Shown: positions 44,541-57,029, counted from the stretch's first letter. The stretch is 64,000 nucleotides of DNA from Nymphaea colorata (GCF_008831285.2 NC_045143.1:9497503-9561502); one strand, 5' to 3'. Translations and numbers: made by a program. Notes: generated by a model not told the origin, from the sequence alone.

Positions 44541-45480
44541 ATGGCAGAACATGCACCTATGGAGATCAACAATGGCTGTCCGTCTGGTGATGATACAGAT
44601 TTCAGCAGAAATGGTGTCGATATCCAGGTGCTGTCCGATCCCTTTTATATTCATCATTCCGATAATCCTGGAAATGCTTTGGTATCTCAAAGTTTTAATG
44701 GGAAAAATTATAGAATGTGGAGTAGAGCCATGGTGATGGCCCTCTCAGCAAAAAATAAGGTCGGCTTCGTAGATGGTTCCGTTATAAAACCAAACAAGAA
44801 TGATCCTAATCACCGTTTGTGGGTTAGATGCAATAATCTTATATTGTTTTGGATCCCGAATTCTGTCACTATGGATATTTTAGCAAGCATCATATACTCC
44901 ACTAATGCTAGAGAAGTCTGGCAAGATTTGAAAGAGTGTTTCACACAAAGTCTTTCTCCTCGAATTTTGCAAATCCAAAGTTCCATATGCCGTCTAAAGC
45001 AAGATACTATATCCATTGTGTCATATTATACTAAACTAAAAGCTCTTTGGGATGAACTTGGTTCCTACTCTCTCATCCCTATTTGTTCTTGTGGTGCCAT
45101 GAAGGCATATTTGGATCAAATCCAACAAGAATGCGATATGCAATTTCTTATGGGTCTAAATGACTCCTACAATTCAATTAGGGGCAGATTCTATTAATTG
45201 ACCCTCTCCCAAATATAAATAAAGTCTATGCAATGGTACTACAAGAGGAAAAACAACGGGAAGCACGTTCTTCCTCTTCTGCAAATGAAGGAACCACTGC
45301 CATGGCCATCAGGAAAACCAACCAAGAAAAGAGGTTCTACCGAAAAAATAAAGGAGGACGACAAACCAGACCAATGTGCTGTTTTTGCCAAGGCATTGGA
45401 CACATCAAAGAGAAATGCTTCAAGCTGATTGGGTATCTACCAGGCCATCGTCTTTATGATCCCGGCTTTAAACAAAATAT
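44541..45480 (+). pseudogene. E3 gag with zinc knuckle, frameshifted
   Basis: The frame from ATG 44541 (MAEHAPMEI) carries the copia gag_3-like start LVSQSFNGKNYRMWSRAM and the LKECFTQSLSPRILQIQSS region, and ends at 45197. A frameshift near 45170-45200 moves the remainder to another frame (INKVYAMVLQEEKQRE), which holds an intact CX2CX4HX4C knuckle (CFCQGIGHIKEKC) followed by YLPGH. Confidence 0.9.
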
Positions 45481-45599
45481 TGCAGCCAACATCAGTAAAA
45501 AACAAAACAAAGCAAATTTGAAATCCAGCTTCTCTAACGACGTCTACGGTCAAGACAATGTAGGACATGATACTAGGAGCATTGCGCCAGCCTTCACTC

Positions 45600-46760
45600 T
45601 TGAACAATACCACAAACTCTTATCTTTGGTGAAGGATCAGCCAGCGAACATCAATTTTGCAGGTAATATAGCTCACGCAGGAACAATGATTCAACTAATT
45701 CTCTTACTTGGATCATCGATTCGAGAGCCAGTCGACATATATGCTCTAATCTACATGCACTTTATGACTTAAAAACGTGTAACGTACCTGTGACATTACC
45801 AAATGGGAGAACTCTTTTAGTACATCAAATGGGTAAGATATCTATGTCGTCGTTTGAAACAAAAAATGTGTTATGCATACCATCATTTCAAGTAAATTTA
45901 CTCTTTGTTAGTGAACCTAATAGAAACTTAAAGTGCTCAATAAAATTTTTTTTATGATCATTGTGTTATCCAAGACCTGACATCGAAGATGACGATTGGT
46001 CAGGGTGAGGTGAATGCGGTCTATATGTTCTTCAACAAGGACCAACGTGTGCACATACTTACTTTTCTCTTTCGTTGCATGAACTTTGGCATAAGAGATT
46101 AGGTCATATTTCATCTTCTCGTCTGAAATTAGTGAATAAAAATTTAAGTTTAAGTCTTGTTTTGAATAATGATCATATATGTGATGTGTGTCATCGTGCA
46201 AAACAGACAAGACTTAAGTTTGACTTGAGTGATATTTCTACAACCCATCCTTTTGATTTGATCCATTGTGATATTTGGGGTCCTTACACCCAATCCACTA
46301 TTTTTGGTGCTTACTATTTTCTTAGTATTGTAGATTATTTTTCACGTGCCACATGGATTGTCTTAATGAGGCATAAGTTTGAAGCACTCCACGTTATCAA
46401 AAATTTTTTTGCCTTAATCAAAACCCAATTTAATTGTCAAATCAAACCTTTACGATACGATAATGGGACTGAGTTTTTGTCACTCGAAATGAAAGAATTT
46501 TTACAAAATCAGAGGACTACCCATCAACATAGTTGTGTTGCTACACCACAACAAAATGGTGTAGTAGAACGTAAACATAGACACTTCCTCGAGGTTGCTA
46601 TGGCTCTTCGATTTGAATCAAACCTTCCTATACGGTTTTTGGGGGAGTGCATCTAAACAACTGCCTATTTGATAAATCGTATTCCCTCTTCAAAACTTGA
46701 TGAAAAAACCCTGTTTGAAAAATTGTTTAAAAAAAAGCCCAATATTAAAAACTTGAAAAA
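45600..46760 (+). pseudogene. E3 protease and integrase, broken
   Basis: The protease site reads TWIIDSRASRHICSN: the usual DSGA is DSRA (Gly to Arg, AGA at 45724-45726). Integrase starts near 46075 with HELWHKRLGHIS and CDVCHRAKQ (HHCC finger) and has a complete D-D-E set (HCDIWGP, YDNGTEF, NGVVERKHRH). Stops at about 45770, 45956 and 46654 break the chain. Confidence 0.88.
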
Positions 46761-48897
46761 TTTTTGGGTCCCTATGCTACGCCACTAACACTAGTTACAA
46801 AAAGGATAAATTCGAGCCTCGAGCGTCCAAATGCATATTTATTGGATATCCCGAGGGGTAAAAAGCATACAAGTTGTATGATAGAAACTCACAAGGTGTT
46901 TTCTAGTCGAGATGTCATATTTATGAACACATTTTCCCTTTCCAAAACAATAAGAATGACAAAAATAATTTTGTTTTACCCATACCTTACAACCAAGATG
47001 AAGTTAACTACCAAGAAACCAATAGAACGTTTCCTAGCACCCCACTAGACCTAGACACAACCCACTTAGAGATCTAAAACCCTTTGAATCTTGATAGAGA
47101 ACATCTAGAAGACTCTATTGTTCCCACTAATTCCAACCCATCTTTTGATCTAGACCCAAATCCTACTCCCAGATCCAATAGACAACATGAAGACTCCATT
47201 TTATCCCTAGATTCCAATGAGCCAAACTCTTCTCTTGATTCAAATCAGACCTCTAGACCTATTAGGAAATCCACTCGAGTCAGAAAGCCCACAACTTGGT
47301 TGAAAGACTATTTTTGTACCCTCATCGCCTCACCTTCAACCAATAGTCCTCTCATGTCAGATCGCAAACAAGGAACAAAGTATGACTTGATCAAGTTTTT
47401 TCGTTTCAACTTTTTTCTAACAAACATTCTGTGTTTCTCACATCTCTTATGTCTAAATCTGAGCCTCAAAATTATGAAGAAGCTGTCCAATACAAGGAAT
47501 GGCAAGATGCCATGGATTGTGAAATCCGTGCACTTCAAGAGAATAAGACTTGGACCATTACAACACTTCCAAAAAGAGTGAAACCAATTGGGAATAAATG
47601 GGTCTACAAAATCAAGTTGAGATCAGATGGATCTATTGAATGATATAAAGCTCGTTTGGTGGCTAAAGGATACTCTCTACAAGAGAGGTTAGACTACAAC
47701 AAAACTTTTGAACCATTTTCAAAGATGGTAACAGTATGTACCTTTCTCACTATTGCAGCTAATCAAGATTGGATCATGTGCCAAATGGATGTCAATAATG
47801 CATTCTTGCATAGAGACTTACTTGAAGAAGTATACATGCAAATGCCACAAGGATACGCAAAACAGGAGAGAACCAGGTATGCAAATTGTACAAATATCTT
47901 TTTGGGTTAAAACAATCTCCAAGGAATTGGTTTTACAAGCTTTCAACTTCTCTTGAAAAATACGGGTTCACAAAATCCAAAGCTGATCATAAATTATTCA
48001 CTTTTAGAAGCAGTGAAGTTTTATTGCTATCATAATATATGTTGATGATTTATTAATTGTTGGTAATACAGAAAAGCCAATTGACAATTTCAAAACTTTC
48101 TTATGCAAAAAGTTTCACATGAAAGATTTGGGAAAACCCAAATATTTTCTAGGAATTGAAATTGCTTGTTCAGCCAAAGGAATATATATTTCCCAACAAA
48201 AATATGTAACTGACATAATTCATGAAGCAGGTCTTTTGGGAGCAAAACCGGTTGATACTCCTATGGAACAAAAACATAATTTAGAGATCAAATATGGAGA
48301 TAAGGATCCGACTCAATACCGGCGACTTGTTTGGAGGCTAATATATTTGAGCAATACTCGGCCAGACATACAATATGCCATACATGTGTTAAGCCAATTC
48401 ATGCAACAACCAAGACTACCACATCTACAAGCAATGCTCTGCATCATTCGCTACCTCAAAAAGCATCCTGGACAAGGCATTTTTATGAACAAAGAAAACA
48501 ATATGCAATTAAGTGTTTTTCTCAAATCAGTGCCAATATCTTGGAAGACAAAGAAACAAAACACGGTATCCAGATCATCTGCAGAAGCTGAAAACAGAAC
48601 CATGGCAAATGTGGTATGTGAGATCACTTGGCTATTAGTCAAATTTCGCTAGTAACAGTATATTGTGACAATCAAGTTGCTTTACACATTACTGCGAATC
48701 CAGTGTTTCATGAACAAACAAAGCACATCGAACTTGATTGCCTTGTTGTACGAGAGAAGCTGCTTCAAGGGATAATACGAACATGCTATATTCAAAGCAA
48801 AGATCAAATAACCGATTTATTTACTAAGGCACTTGGAAAAGAAGGTTTTAATCATCATTTATGCAAACTGGGTGTCACAAATCTTTACACACCAGTT
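46761..48897 (+). pseudogene. E3 reverse transcriptase and RNase H, broken
   Basis: RT blocks are EWQDAMDCEIRALQENKTW, GNKWVYKIKLRSDG, QMDVNNAFLH, a YVDDLLIVG in a shifted frame near 48040, and MKDLGKPKYFLGIEI. RNase H is shortened: the DSDWA segment is missing between VF and LKSVPISWKTKKQNTVSRSS, and it ends with [22 protein letters not shown] and [11 protein letters not shown]. Several stops and frameshifts. Confidence 0.9.
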
Positions 48898-48907
48898 TGA
48901 GGGGGAA
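48898..48907 (+). promoter_or_regulatory. Polypurine tract of E3
   Basis: TGAGGGGGAA immediately before the right LTR start; it primes plus-strand DNA synthesis in LTR elements. Confidence 0.85.
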
Positions 48908-49183
48908 TGTTAAAATTAGTTGTAAAATTAGCCAGGCTGTATTGAACGTTAAAGTTGTATACTCCAAATGACTCCTTTTTCAACGTTCAAAACTGCAACG
49001 TTTATTTTATTTTCCTCCTTGTATAGCACTCTTGTATTAGGATTTTTCCTTTGTACAGTTGCAATGAGACGTTGCACAAATCTTTGAATAAATATTAGCA
49101 TATAATGAAAAGGGAGAAATTCAACTCATCATTTATGCTTATTGCCTCTTGGTGTAACGTTCTTCACGAAGAAACTTTTCACA
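48908..49183 (+). repeat. Right LTR of E3
   Basis: 276 bases, same ends as the left LTR plus a TT indel near the 3' end. Confidence 0.93.
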
Positions 49184-49817
49184 ATAGTCTCCACCTTCCC
49201 TCTGATTCACATCATTAGGCTGCTTTGCTTCTCCAACTCATCCAAGCATTCTTCCTTTGCAACCACATATGGCCCCAAATCTTACCCCATCATTGGCTCT
49301 ACTTTTTCCTTCTACGCCAACATCCACCGCCTGCCGGACTACGCCACAGATCTCTTCCGCGAATCCCCCACCCTCACCACTGTCCTCCACCGCCCATTTG
49401 GTTCCAAACAGTCAATTGTGACCGCCAATCCTACCAACATTGAGCATATCCTCAAGACAAAGTTCCATGCTTATCCCAAGGGCCCCGATTCCTACGCCAT
49501 ACTCTACGATCTCCTTGGTAACGACGTCTTCAATGTCAACGGCGAGACCTGCAAGGTTCAGCACAAGATAGCCAGCCATGAGTTCAACACTCGTTCTTTC
49601 TGCAAATTCGTCGACACCATCGTTAATTCTGAGATCTCCGTCCGCCTCCTCCCACATCTCAGCTCCGCGGCAGCCACAAAAACGACGTTAGATCTCTAGG
49701 ATGTGCTTCAACGATTTGCATTGGATAACATCTGCACAATTGCTTTCGGCTTCGACCCTGGCTGCCTCGACACTATTGTCACCTCCTTTGAGTTCCCCTT
49801 TGTGTTCAATCTTGCCA

Positions 49818-50721
49818 TACAAAATTTCTTATACATACCCATATATACGTATGTATATTTTTCTTTTCCTCTAAAACCTCTTATGCTCTTCAAATCAATA
49901 CATCTTTTCCTCTTAAGCTTTCATATATGTGTGTATGTGATGGTATGTACATATATATGCACATCTTTCTCTCTCTCTCTCTCTTTCTTTTCATAAGAGT
50001 ATTTTATCTCTTGTATTCTTTTTAAAATTCTCCTCTCATGACCTAATATTGAAATCATGCTTGATTGTCTATAATCTCAATCCTCTTTCAAAAAGTTTTT
50101 CATATTATATACAATAATTATAAAAACTTAGATGTATCTTATGGTAGGAATGACTTTAGATGAATGTCATGGTAGGAATGTCTTATTACCTTCCAATCAT
50201 ATAGAATGAATGCATCCAATTTACATTCACTTAATATCATAAATGAGCACAATCACATCTCTAAAAGAACTTAAGCAAGATGAGATGAAACTCTAATTAG
50301 GTGATAACCGAATTGGAGCAAAACATCAAACCTACTTAAAGTCTTAAGAGAACACTAAAGTGACTTTAAAATGATTTTCCAAGCTTTCCAAATGATATTC
50401 ACAATGATTTCCTAGGTCTAGTTTACCCCAAACATTTCACATTCTCAAGTAATTCTTCAAGAACCTTTTCAAAAATTTGAAACATCAAACTTTCAACATT
50501 TTTTTTTAAACATTACGCCACATATTGAATAAAAAAGATGTTTAAGTTAAAATGGAATGCATCAATGATAAATGTAACCCTTGGGTTGATTACCTATGGT
50601 AAAGGCGCCGGGAACGGTCGATCCTTGTACAAACGGGCGAGTCCCTTTCTTTCCTATTTCAAGACGAAATCTCATTTTTCTAGAGCACTACAAAACCAGT
50701 GAAAATTTTGAGATGCAAACG
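49818..50721 (+). repeat. Truncated left LTR of the gypsy element
   Basis: It begins mid-LTR at TACAAAATTTCTTATACATA, matching 62164 onward in the right LTR, and runs to the shared end ATGCAAACG. Short ORFs across the junction join P450 residues to LTR-encoded low-complexity peptide and are artefacts. Confidence 0.9.
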
Positions 50722-50723
50722 GA

Positions 50724-50743
50724 TGGCGACCCTGATGGGACCC
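50724..50743 (+). promoter_or_regulatory. Probable primer-binding site of the gypsy element
   Basis: TGGCGACCCTGATGGGACCC starts two bases after the LTR end. The TGGCGAC...TGGGGAC pattern is common after LTRs of Tat/Ogre elements; I did not identify the matching tRNA. Confidence 0.6.
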
Positions 50744-51489
50744 GTCATCGTTTGGCTATAATTATAATTGATTTATTTTTCACTAACTTGAACATCTTCT
50801 ATATTGCTGATGATAAAACATGTCCCCTACATTTGCCTTAACCCCATTGGCATTTTATTACATTTCTTGGTATTTGATTTCTTGCATATAAGACTAATTG
50901 AGGAGGATCAATCATGTTCACTTAGATTTAGTATCAAATACAACTCTCCTCAATTTAAGAGTTTTTTGAAGACAATGTTTGATCTTCTATTTATTTTAAT
51001 CATTATCTTAGGCAACATTGCATTAGAGACGACTGATTTTGCATGATATCTCATATTTTAAAATTCCTCATACCTATTTGTCCCGGTCATCATGTTGTCG
51101 GCTTGGTCTTAGGAAGCATCACAAGACTAAGCCTTACAACTAGACCACACCTTGGGTAGGAAAGGCCCCTCGTTAGTACCATGAGTGATAATTTGTGGTA
51201 TATCGACGAGCGATCAAGAGAAAATTGATGAACCCTACCTTTAGTTGCCTAAAGAAGAACCTATGCTAGTCTTAAACCATTCGGCTAAGGTATATAAGCA
51301 TAACTTGACGTTGGACCAGCGTGACATAAAATTATCTCAATTAGGTACATATACCCATTTTTCTACAAAAATTATTTCAAATGACATATGGATGTGCATA
51401 GAACCTTATGTGATGAATAACAACCTCATTGCATATGTCTACATCATTGTTCTTTTGGTCAACCTAGTCAATATTTTCACTAATTCGAT

Positions 51490-52720
51490 CTTTATCCAAT
51501 AGAGTCATCCTTCAAGTTGTATTCTTTCCAACGTGGTATCACCTTCCCTCATATCCTCTACGGGGAAGGACCCAAGCTGTTTACATACAACTTTCTTGAG
51601 TCTAAACATTTGGTTCCCGAATGGTATCGGTCTTGGTATCTCACCTTCTCTCGGATGTTTCCTTCTTACTTTGAAGAATGTGGGCTAGAGATAGTGGCAG
51701 CCGAAAGAATGCAGTCAGTTGATGGAAATTTGATACATGCAATCGCCAGAGCGTTGGAACCCAAGGACTTCCTCTTTTTGGTTTCTATGGGGAGAAATGA
51801 CAATATTACTAGATGAATTTATCGAAATTCTAGACCTCCCTACCCCAACTTGTGACCCAAATGATCCATTGAAAAAACAATTCCTTATAAACCTAACCAA
51901 GGTCAATGCAAATGACCACATTGCTCACTTTACGAGGCAAAAAATTTGGCCTCTAATAGAAAACCATGAGAACCAAAGTACCAACTTGAAAAACTTGTAT
52001 GAAGAATTTGGAGCTTATGTTGAACCTTCCACTTTACCTCGAAAAGCCGTAGGAAGAATTAAACATTGTATGACGTTTTGCACAGTAGGAGTGACCCTTT
52101 TAACTGGTGGAAGTGACCTCCTAGATGTTCGTATTGCTCAACTTTTCCTAATATGGGGACACAGTGGGACCCGACACTTTGTAGTAGCAATGACAGCCTT
52201 AGCATTTCTCTACCGAGGACTCACCCGCTTCACCATTGAAGATATTGACTTCATAGAATGATGCACATATGCTTTGCAATTGTGGTTTCTCAAGCACGCG
52301 AGATCCCAAGCCAGTCAATTCAAGAACACTGATGGAACATTGACAGCCTTAGAACCATGCTACCGTTTGATCGAACGATTAGATGGAAATGAGATCATTT
52401 GGGACTATTGTAATCGTCGTGAGAGTCCACCTCGATACACTCACCACCTTTATGCATGAGACAGTTCTCTCAGAGGCAGAAGATGGTTTCCGTGCATGCA
52501 CCAATCGGAGCTATTCCCAAATTCGACCTCAGTTCTCCTCAATGGGTGGCATTGTTTGCAGTAACCCGACAAGAGTAGAAGACATAGATCTCATACACTT
52601 GGTTCACAGGCCCAGTGGTAAAAAAGGAATATGCCGAGTGGTAGGATGCCAACCGACCATCATCCATCATTCTCTAAATTTTTTATGTCATCAACTTTGT
52701 ACTCCTTAGGTCGTCATCAG
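51490..52720 (+). pseudogene. Gypsy extra ORF upstream of gag (plant-mobile-domain-like), broken
   Basis: Across two or three frames one reads FHILYGEGPKLF-like and PEWYRSWYLTFSRMFPSYFEE, then FWFLWGEMTILLDEFIEILDLP, IAQLFLIWGHSGTRHFVVAM and ALQLWFLKHAR. The phrase GEMTxLLxExxxILxLP resembles the plant mobile domain found in the first ORF of Ogre-type elements. Its function in the element is not known. Frameshifts lie near 51750, 52260 and 52440. Assignment is by pattern memory. Confidence 0.6.
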
Positions 52721-53089
52721 TCATCGTCATTTCTATTAGTGTTCTCTTTGGATGTAACTTTTAAAATCTTTTAAATGCAATATGAACCATCATTTTGTCA
52801 TCATCTCCCTCCAATAACTCCCCTTTTCTTGTATCATAAGGTGAATACTTGAAAGCCAACATGATGGTTGAAACCAGATCGCAAGCTAAACAGGCTCATC
52901 AGAACGAAGCGTCATCTTCTGAACTCCCAACAATTAAGCCGAAAGGTTACTATATATTTCATTTGTTCATGGAGCGATTCATGAAGGAGTAAAAAGATCA
53001 AAATGCCTTGATGGTTACTCCAAAACCAGATAATTAAAAGACTACCAATCAAAAAAGAAAGAAGAAAATCAACAAGTCTTCTCATTATA

Positions 53090-54560
53090 GATCAGGATGA
53101 AGATTACTTGGGTTCAGATTCAGCAACTATTAAGGAAGAAAAACCTGAACTGCTTTCTCTCAAGAAGAAAAAAACAACAAAGAAAAGCAAAAAGGGAAAA
53201 GAATTTATAGTAGAAAGCATATCACCTAGCCATATCACCACTGGAAGTTCAGAGGAGAAACACAAAAAAAAAGAGAAAGCCTACCAAGAAAGACAAAAAG
53301 ACCAAGAAGTACATCCCTAGTAGTAGCTCAGACAGTGAGAGTTCTGAAAGGAAAGTAAAGGGGATCAAGCGCAAGATGAAAAAGACTAAGCCAGAATTGG
53401 TCAAATCAAGTGATAATGAAAGTCTGACTAAGCACAGATTCTATGAAATAGAGAAAAGAATGAACAATCTTGAGCTTAGAGGAAAAGAAAAATGTTCATA
53501 CTCATGTGAAGACTACTACCTTGGCATTGAATGAGACGAAGACGTGAAAGGCTTGCCCAGAGAGTACGTCGGATATGATGGAACCACTTGCCCACACTTT
53601 CATCTTTCAACCTTTTTCAATGATTGCTATAAAATTCAGATAAAGAACAGAGCTTTGTTCTGATATTTTTCAAGAAGTCTTGAAGGCATTGTCGCACAAT
53701 GGTACAAAGAAAATGTCAACCAGTCGAACTGAAAGAATTTGACCCATTGATTAACATGTTTGTTGAAAGATTTGAACAAAATGCTCCCATGGCTCCAGCC
53801 CTCAGTACTATTTGCAGTCCCTATCAGAAACATGAATAAAAGACTCAAGAATTCATCAAAAAATGGAGAATTCAATGCAACAAGATGAAGGAGCCCATTT
53901 TTGAGACACAAGCTTTGTCACTCACCAGGAAAAATCTTGTTCAGCCCTTGAAAAGTCTCATCCGCAATGCCCCAATCAAGACCTTTGTCGAATTGATTGA
54001 ACAAGTAAACTCAATAAAAGAATGAATTCAAGAAGAAGATTTTGATGAAATTATTGCTCATAAGTACAAGGAAGAGTGTATGAAAGGAGGAAGAACACAG
54101 TCCCATGTACACTTTATAGCCAATGCTGACATTTGAAAGGACCATGACAATAGTTATAAACATGACAAAGAAGTCAGTCTCAAGAAGAACACGTAGTTTC
54201 CCAAAGGTAATGATGAAAGGAAAAACAAACACCCATGTTGGAGCTACGACCAGAAATTCACTCATTTCAGTCAGTCCCATGAGAAGATCTTGGAATACTT
54301 CCTTGCCAAAGAAACTATCATCTTTCCAAAAGTATCAGAGCCTCTAAAATGGTGGGAGGAGATAAATAAAAACTATGTAAGTTTCGTCATGCCCCTAGTC
54401 ATGACATTGGGGATTGTTTTGTCCTCAAAAACATTATCCAAGACTTCATCAACAAGGATCTCAAGATTTGAGGATGATAGTATCCCTGAGGTATTGAGGA
54501 ATCCATTTCCTAACCACGGGAAGGCAGCAGTGGCCATTATCACCACAGACATTCCACTCC
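53090..54560 (+). pseudogene. Gypsy gag remnant
   Basis: A Lys-rich, low-complexity start (about 53130-53420: LKKKKTTKKSKKGKE) leads to a retrotransposon gag block read across frames: AHTFIFQPF, AQWYKENVNQ, FDPLINMFVERFEQNAP, TQEFIKKWRIQCNKM and LVQPLKSLIRNAPI. Near 54385-54470 RHAPSHDIGDCFVLKNIIQD recalls the zinc-binding gag tail of Tat elements. Multiple stops and frameshifts. Confidence 0.75.
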
Positions 54561-54899
54561 CATATCATCCACAAGAGCACATCCGACCTTGTGGTGGAAG
54601 CAATTCACATGAAGTCATGATGACAGATCAAGGTAAGAAACCTCTGAATTTTATTGCTGTGATGAATGGCAAGACAGAAAGTTCATCCAAAAAACTATCC
54701 ATAATACCAAAGACTTTTATCCTGCAAAGCGACGATGATGAATCATCAAACAACTCTTCAAAAGTTTCGTGCTACTTGGGTGAGGTCCTCCCCTTGGAAG
54801 GGCATATTGTTGAAGGATATTGGATTCAGGCCATTAAGGGTCAGTCAATTACCTTTTCAGAAAAGATCTCTCAAAATGAGTTTATTACCATGAAGATGC

Positions 54900-55200
54900 T
54901 CTTTACATCGTCTTCCAGGTCAATAGGATGACTGTACCACATGTATTGATCGATGGAGGAAGTGGCTTAAACATTTCCCCTGATCTCACGACCAAAACAT
55001 TGGGGTTTAGTGAAGACAAATACCGTTTTGATGATATCAAAATCTATGGATACAATGGCCGAGGCATGAACAACAAAGGTACCCTCGACGTGAATGTGAT
55101 CATTGAAAACACCAGCCATTGTATCGTATTCCATATGGTGGATGTTCCACCATCATATAACTTGCTTCTAGGATGAACTTGGATCCACCAAGTACGAGAA
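54900..55200 (+). pseudogene. Gypsy aspartic protease remnant
   Basis: VLIDGGSGLNISP carries the catalytic Asp (position DGGS where DxGS is usual) and VPPSYNLLLG-stop-TWIH matches the LLGRPWIH end of the retropepsin fold. It lies between gag and RT as in Ty3-gypsy. One TGA at about 55174 breaks it. Confidence 0.8.
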
Positions 55201-55959
55201 TTCCCGCCCACTCTTCATCAATGTCCCAAATGAAATTTTGGCCCATTAGTCATCACAATTTGCGCTGAGGATCTGGCCGAAAGGTTGGTGCAACCAATGC
55301 TCCCTATGCCAATTGATTCGGTGGATGTACCCAACATAAGAACAACAAATGATAGACCTTTGGAAGAAAGAATGCAGAACATGGAGATAGGCGAATCATC
55401 TGGAAGTGCCCATACTATTTCAGGCAATCGTGCAAGTGACCAAAAACATCCCTTGTATGTTCATTTCATGAAAAACCCTGAGGGATTTTAGTTACTTTTG
55501 AAATGTGGCTATCGTCCATTCACTAGCCTCGGGAAGAATGAGGATGACATCTTGCAGTCGATTAGTAACCCTATTCAGATGAAAACCAGAGGACTGAGAT
55601 ATCATGAAGAAATTTGAAGAAGATCTTGCGGGCTGATAGTGTTCACTTTTGTTTCAAATCCTCCCATGAATTTTGTAATCTTTAACTCCTTTTTGTCTGG
55701 TCTCATGAAAGGACCCCTTCTATGAACTAAGAACCTTTTTTTTGATATGCAATGCAAGTAATGTTTTGTTGTTAATTTTAATTTTGTCCAATTCTTTCAT
55801 TTTTCCTTTTTATAGGATGTCAAAACTCAACATGTCTTAGTTTATTCTTTTTCCTTGGAAGTCCCCCCAGAAAGCATTTATCAAACAAGCAATCGGTGAA
55901 ATGGAATCTATGATAGTACCCGAGTCAGAATTACCAGAATTCACTTAGATTCAGAAAAA

Positions 55960-56875
55960 AGAACATCCCTTGTCCTTGGTTAATGATCCAATTGAAGAAA
56001 TTAATATTCGAACTAGTGAGAGTCCTAAAATCCTTCAGATTGACACCAGTTTGTTAGTGAATGAGAAGAAAAGATTGGTGGACTTTCTCATAAGTAACCA
56101 AGAAGCTTTTGCTTGGACTTATGAAGATGTAACCGGATTAGACCCCCAGTCTGTTGAACATTGTTTGCCCTTAAATCCTAATTGCAAGCCGATTAAACAG
56201 AAGTTACAGAAGCTTAATACTCAACTAGAAAGCCCTGTAACAGAAGGATTAGAGGACCTACTAAAGGTAAAATTCATTCGTGCCAACGATTACCCTGAAT
56301 GGTTGGTCCCCAAGAAAAGTGGCAAAGTTAGGTTGTGCATCGACTTTCGAGACTTGAAAAAAGTCACATCGAAGGATGATTATCCTCTTCCAAACATTGA
56401 TTTGTTGGTAGACAGTACTGCAGACCATGCAATGTTCTCTTTCGTGGATGGTTATTCGGGATATAATCAGATCAAATTAGCAGTCAAAGATCAACCTAAG
56501 ACTGTTTTTACTACACCTTGGGGCACTTTTTGTTTCACAGTGATGCCGTTTGGGTTGAAGAATGTTGGAGCGACTTATCAAAGAGCCATGACTGCTATCT
56601 ACCATGACCAGATGCACAAAATCATGGATACATATATAGATGACATATTAATTAAGTTTAAGGCAAGAGAAGACTACATTGAAACTATTGCCCATGTATT
56701 TGAGAGACTCTTACAATACAAGCTTTGCTTGAATCCTCAAAAATGGGTGTTTGGGGTTGAGTCAGGGAAGCTCTTGGGTTTTATGGTCAGTAAGGAGGGG
56801 ATCAAAATGGATCTTACCAAAGCTAAAACAATCATCGATATGCCACCACTTACCAATATCAAGGAGTTGTGAAGT
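55960..56875 (+). pseudogene. Gypsy reverse transcriptase (core largely open)
   Basis: Conserved RT blocks are all readable in one 300-codon frame: EEAFAWTYEDVTGLDPQ-like start, VPKKSGKVRLCIDFRDLKK, DDYPLPNIDLLVD, FVDGYSGYNQIK, KTVFTTPWGTFCFTVMPFGL, the catalytic YIDDILIK (about 56636) and LGFMVSKEGI. A TGA at 56870 ends it before the thumb is complete. It is the best preserved part of the element. Confidence 0.92.
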
Positions 56876-57029
56876 TTACAAGGGCGAATCCAATCTATCA
56901 GGCGATTTATTTCTAATTTAGCCATGAGATGTGAACCATTCAACCAGCTGCGAAGGGAAGGCGTCAAGTTTGAATGAGGTTTTGAATGCCAATAGTCGTT
57001 CAAAAGGATCAAGAAATGTCTTTTAAATC

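Larger units (their letters stand above)
44244..49183 (+). mobile_element. Ty1-copia element E3, full length, inside P450 copy 5
   Basis: LTRs at 44244-44518 and 48908-49183 begin TGTTAAAATTAGTTG and end CTTCACA or TTTCACA. By eye they differ at about 22 of 275 positions. The target duplication is ATAAT (44239-44243) on the left and ATAGT (49184-49188) on the right. The intact copy 2 has the empty site ATAGT at 23259-23263, so the left copy mutated later. Gag, protease, integrase, RT and RNase H lie in copia order with several frameshifts and stops. Confidence 0.95.
31645..49817. repeat. Segmental duplication, copy B (both P450 genes dead)
   Basis: Counterpart of 15957-23893. It starts at the shared TCTAAAAAGGATATTTTTTA block and ends where the second P450 copy is cut off at 49817. 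It has gained two copia elements (32491-38333, 44244-49183) and blocks at about 41297-41520 and 43083-43570. It has lost about 500 bp of the copy-1 promoter and several stretches of coding sequence. Confidence 0.88.
44206..49817 (+). pseudogene. CYP94: CYP94 copy 5, P450 pseudogene split by copia E3 and truncated
   Basis: The first 33 bases of coding sequence (44206-44238, MEEVPSLFFLF) are followed by copia E3. Coding sequence resumes at 49189 and follows copy 2 through the hinge (TYGPKSYPIIGS) to about codon 221. Further damage: a Trp to Cys change in GETCK, a TAG at about 49696 in place of the Gln of LDLQDV, and an abrupt end at 49817 where gypsy LTR sequence begins. The I-helix, K-helix and heme loop are absent. 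Non-functional. The upstream 350 bases match those of copy 2. Confidence 0.95.

Noticed and set aside
49703-49996. Apparent P450-LTR fusion ORF
   Set aside because: It starts after a stop in a truncated pseudogene and runs into low-complexity LTR sequence; a product is not credible.
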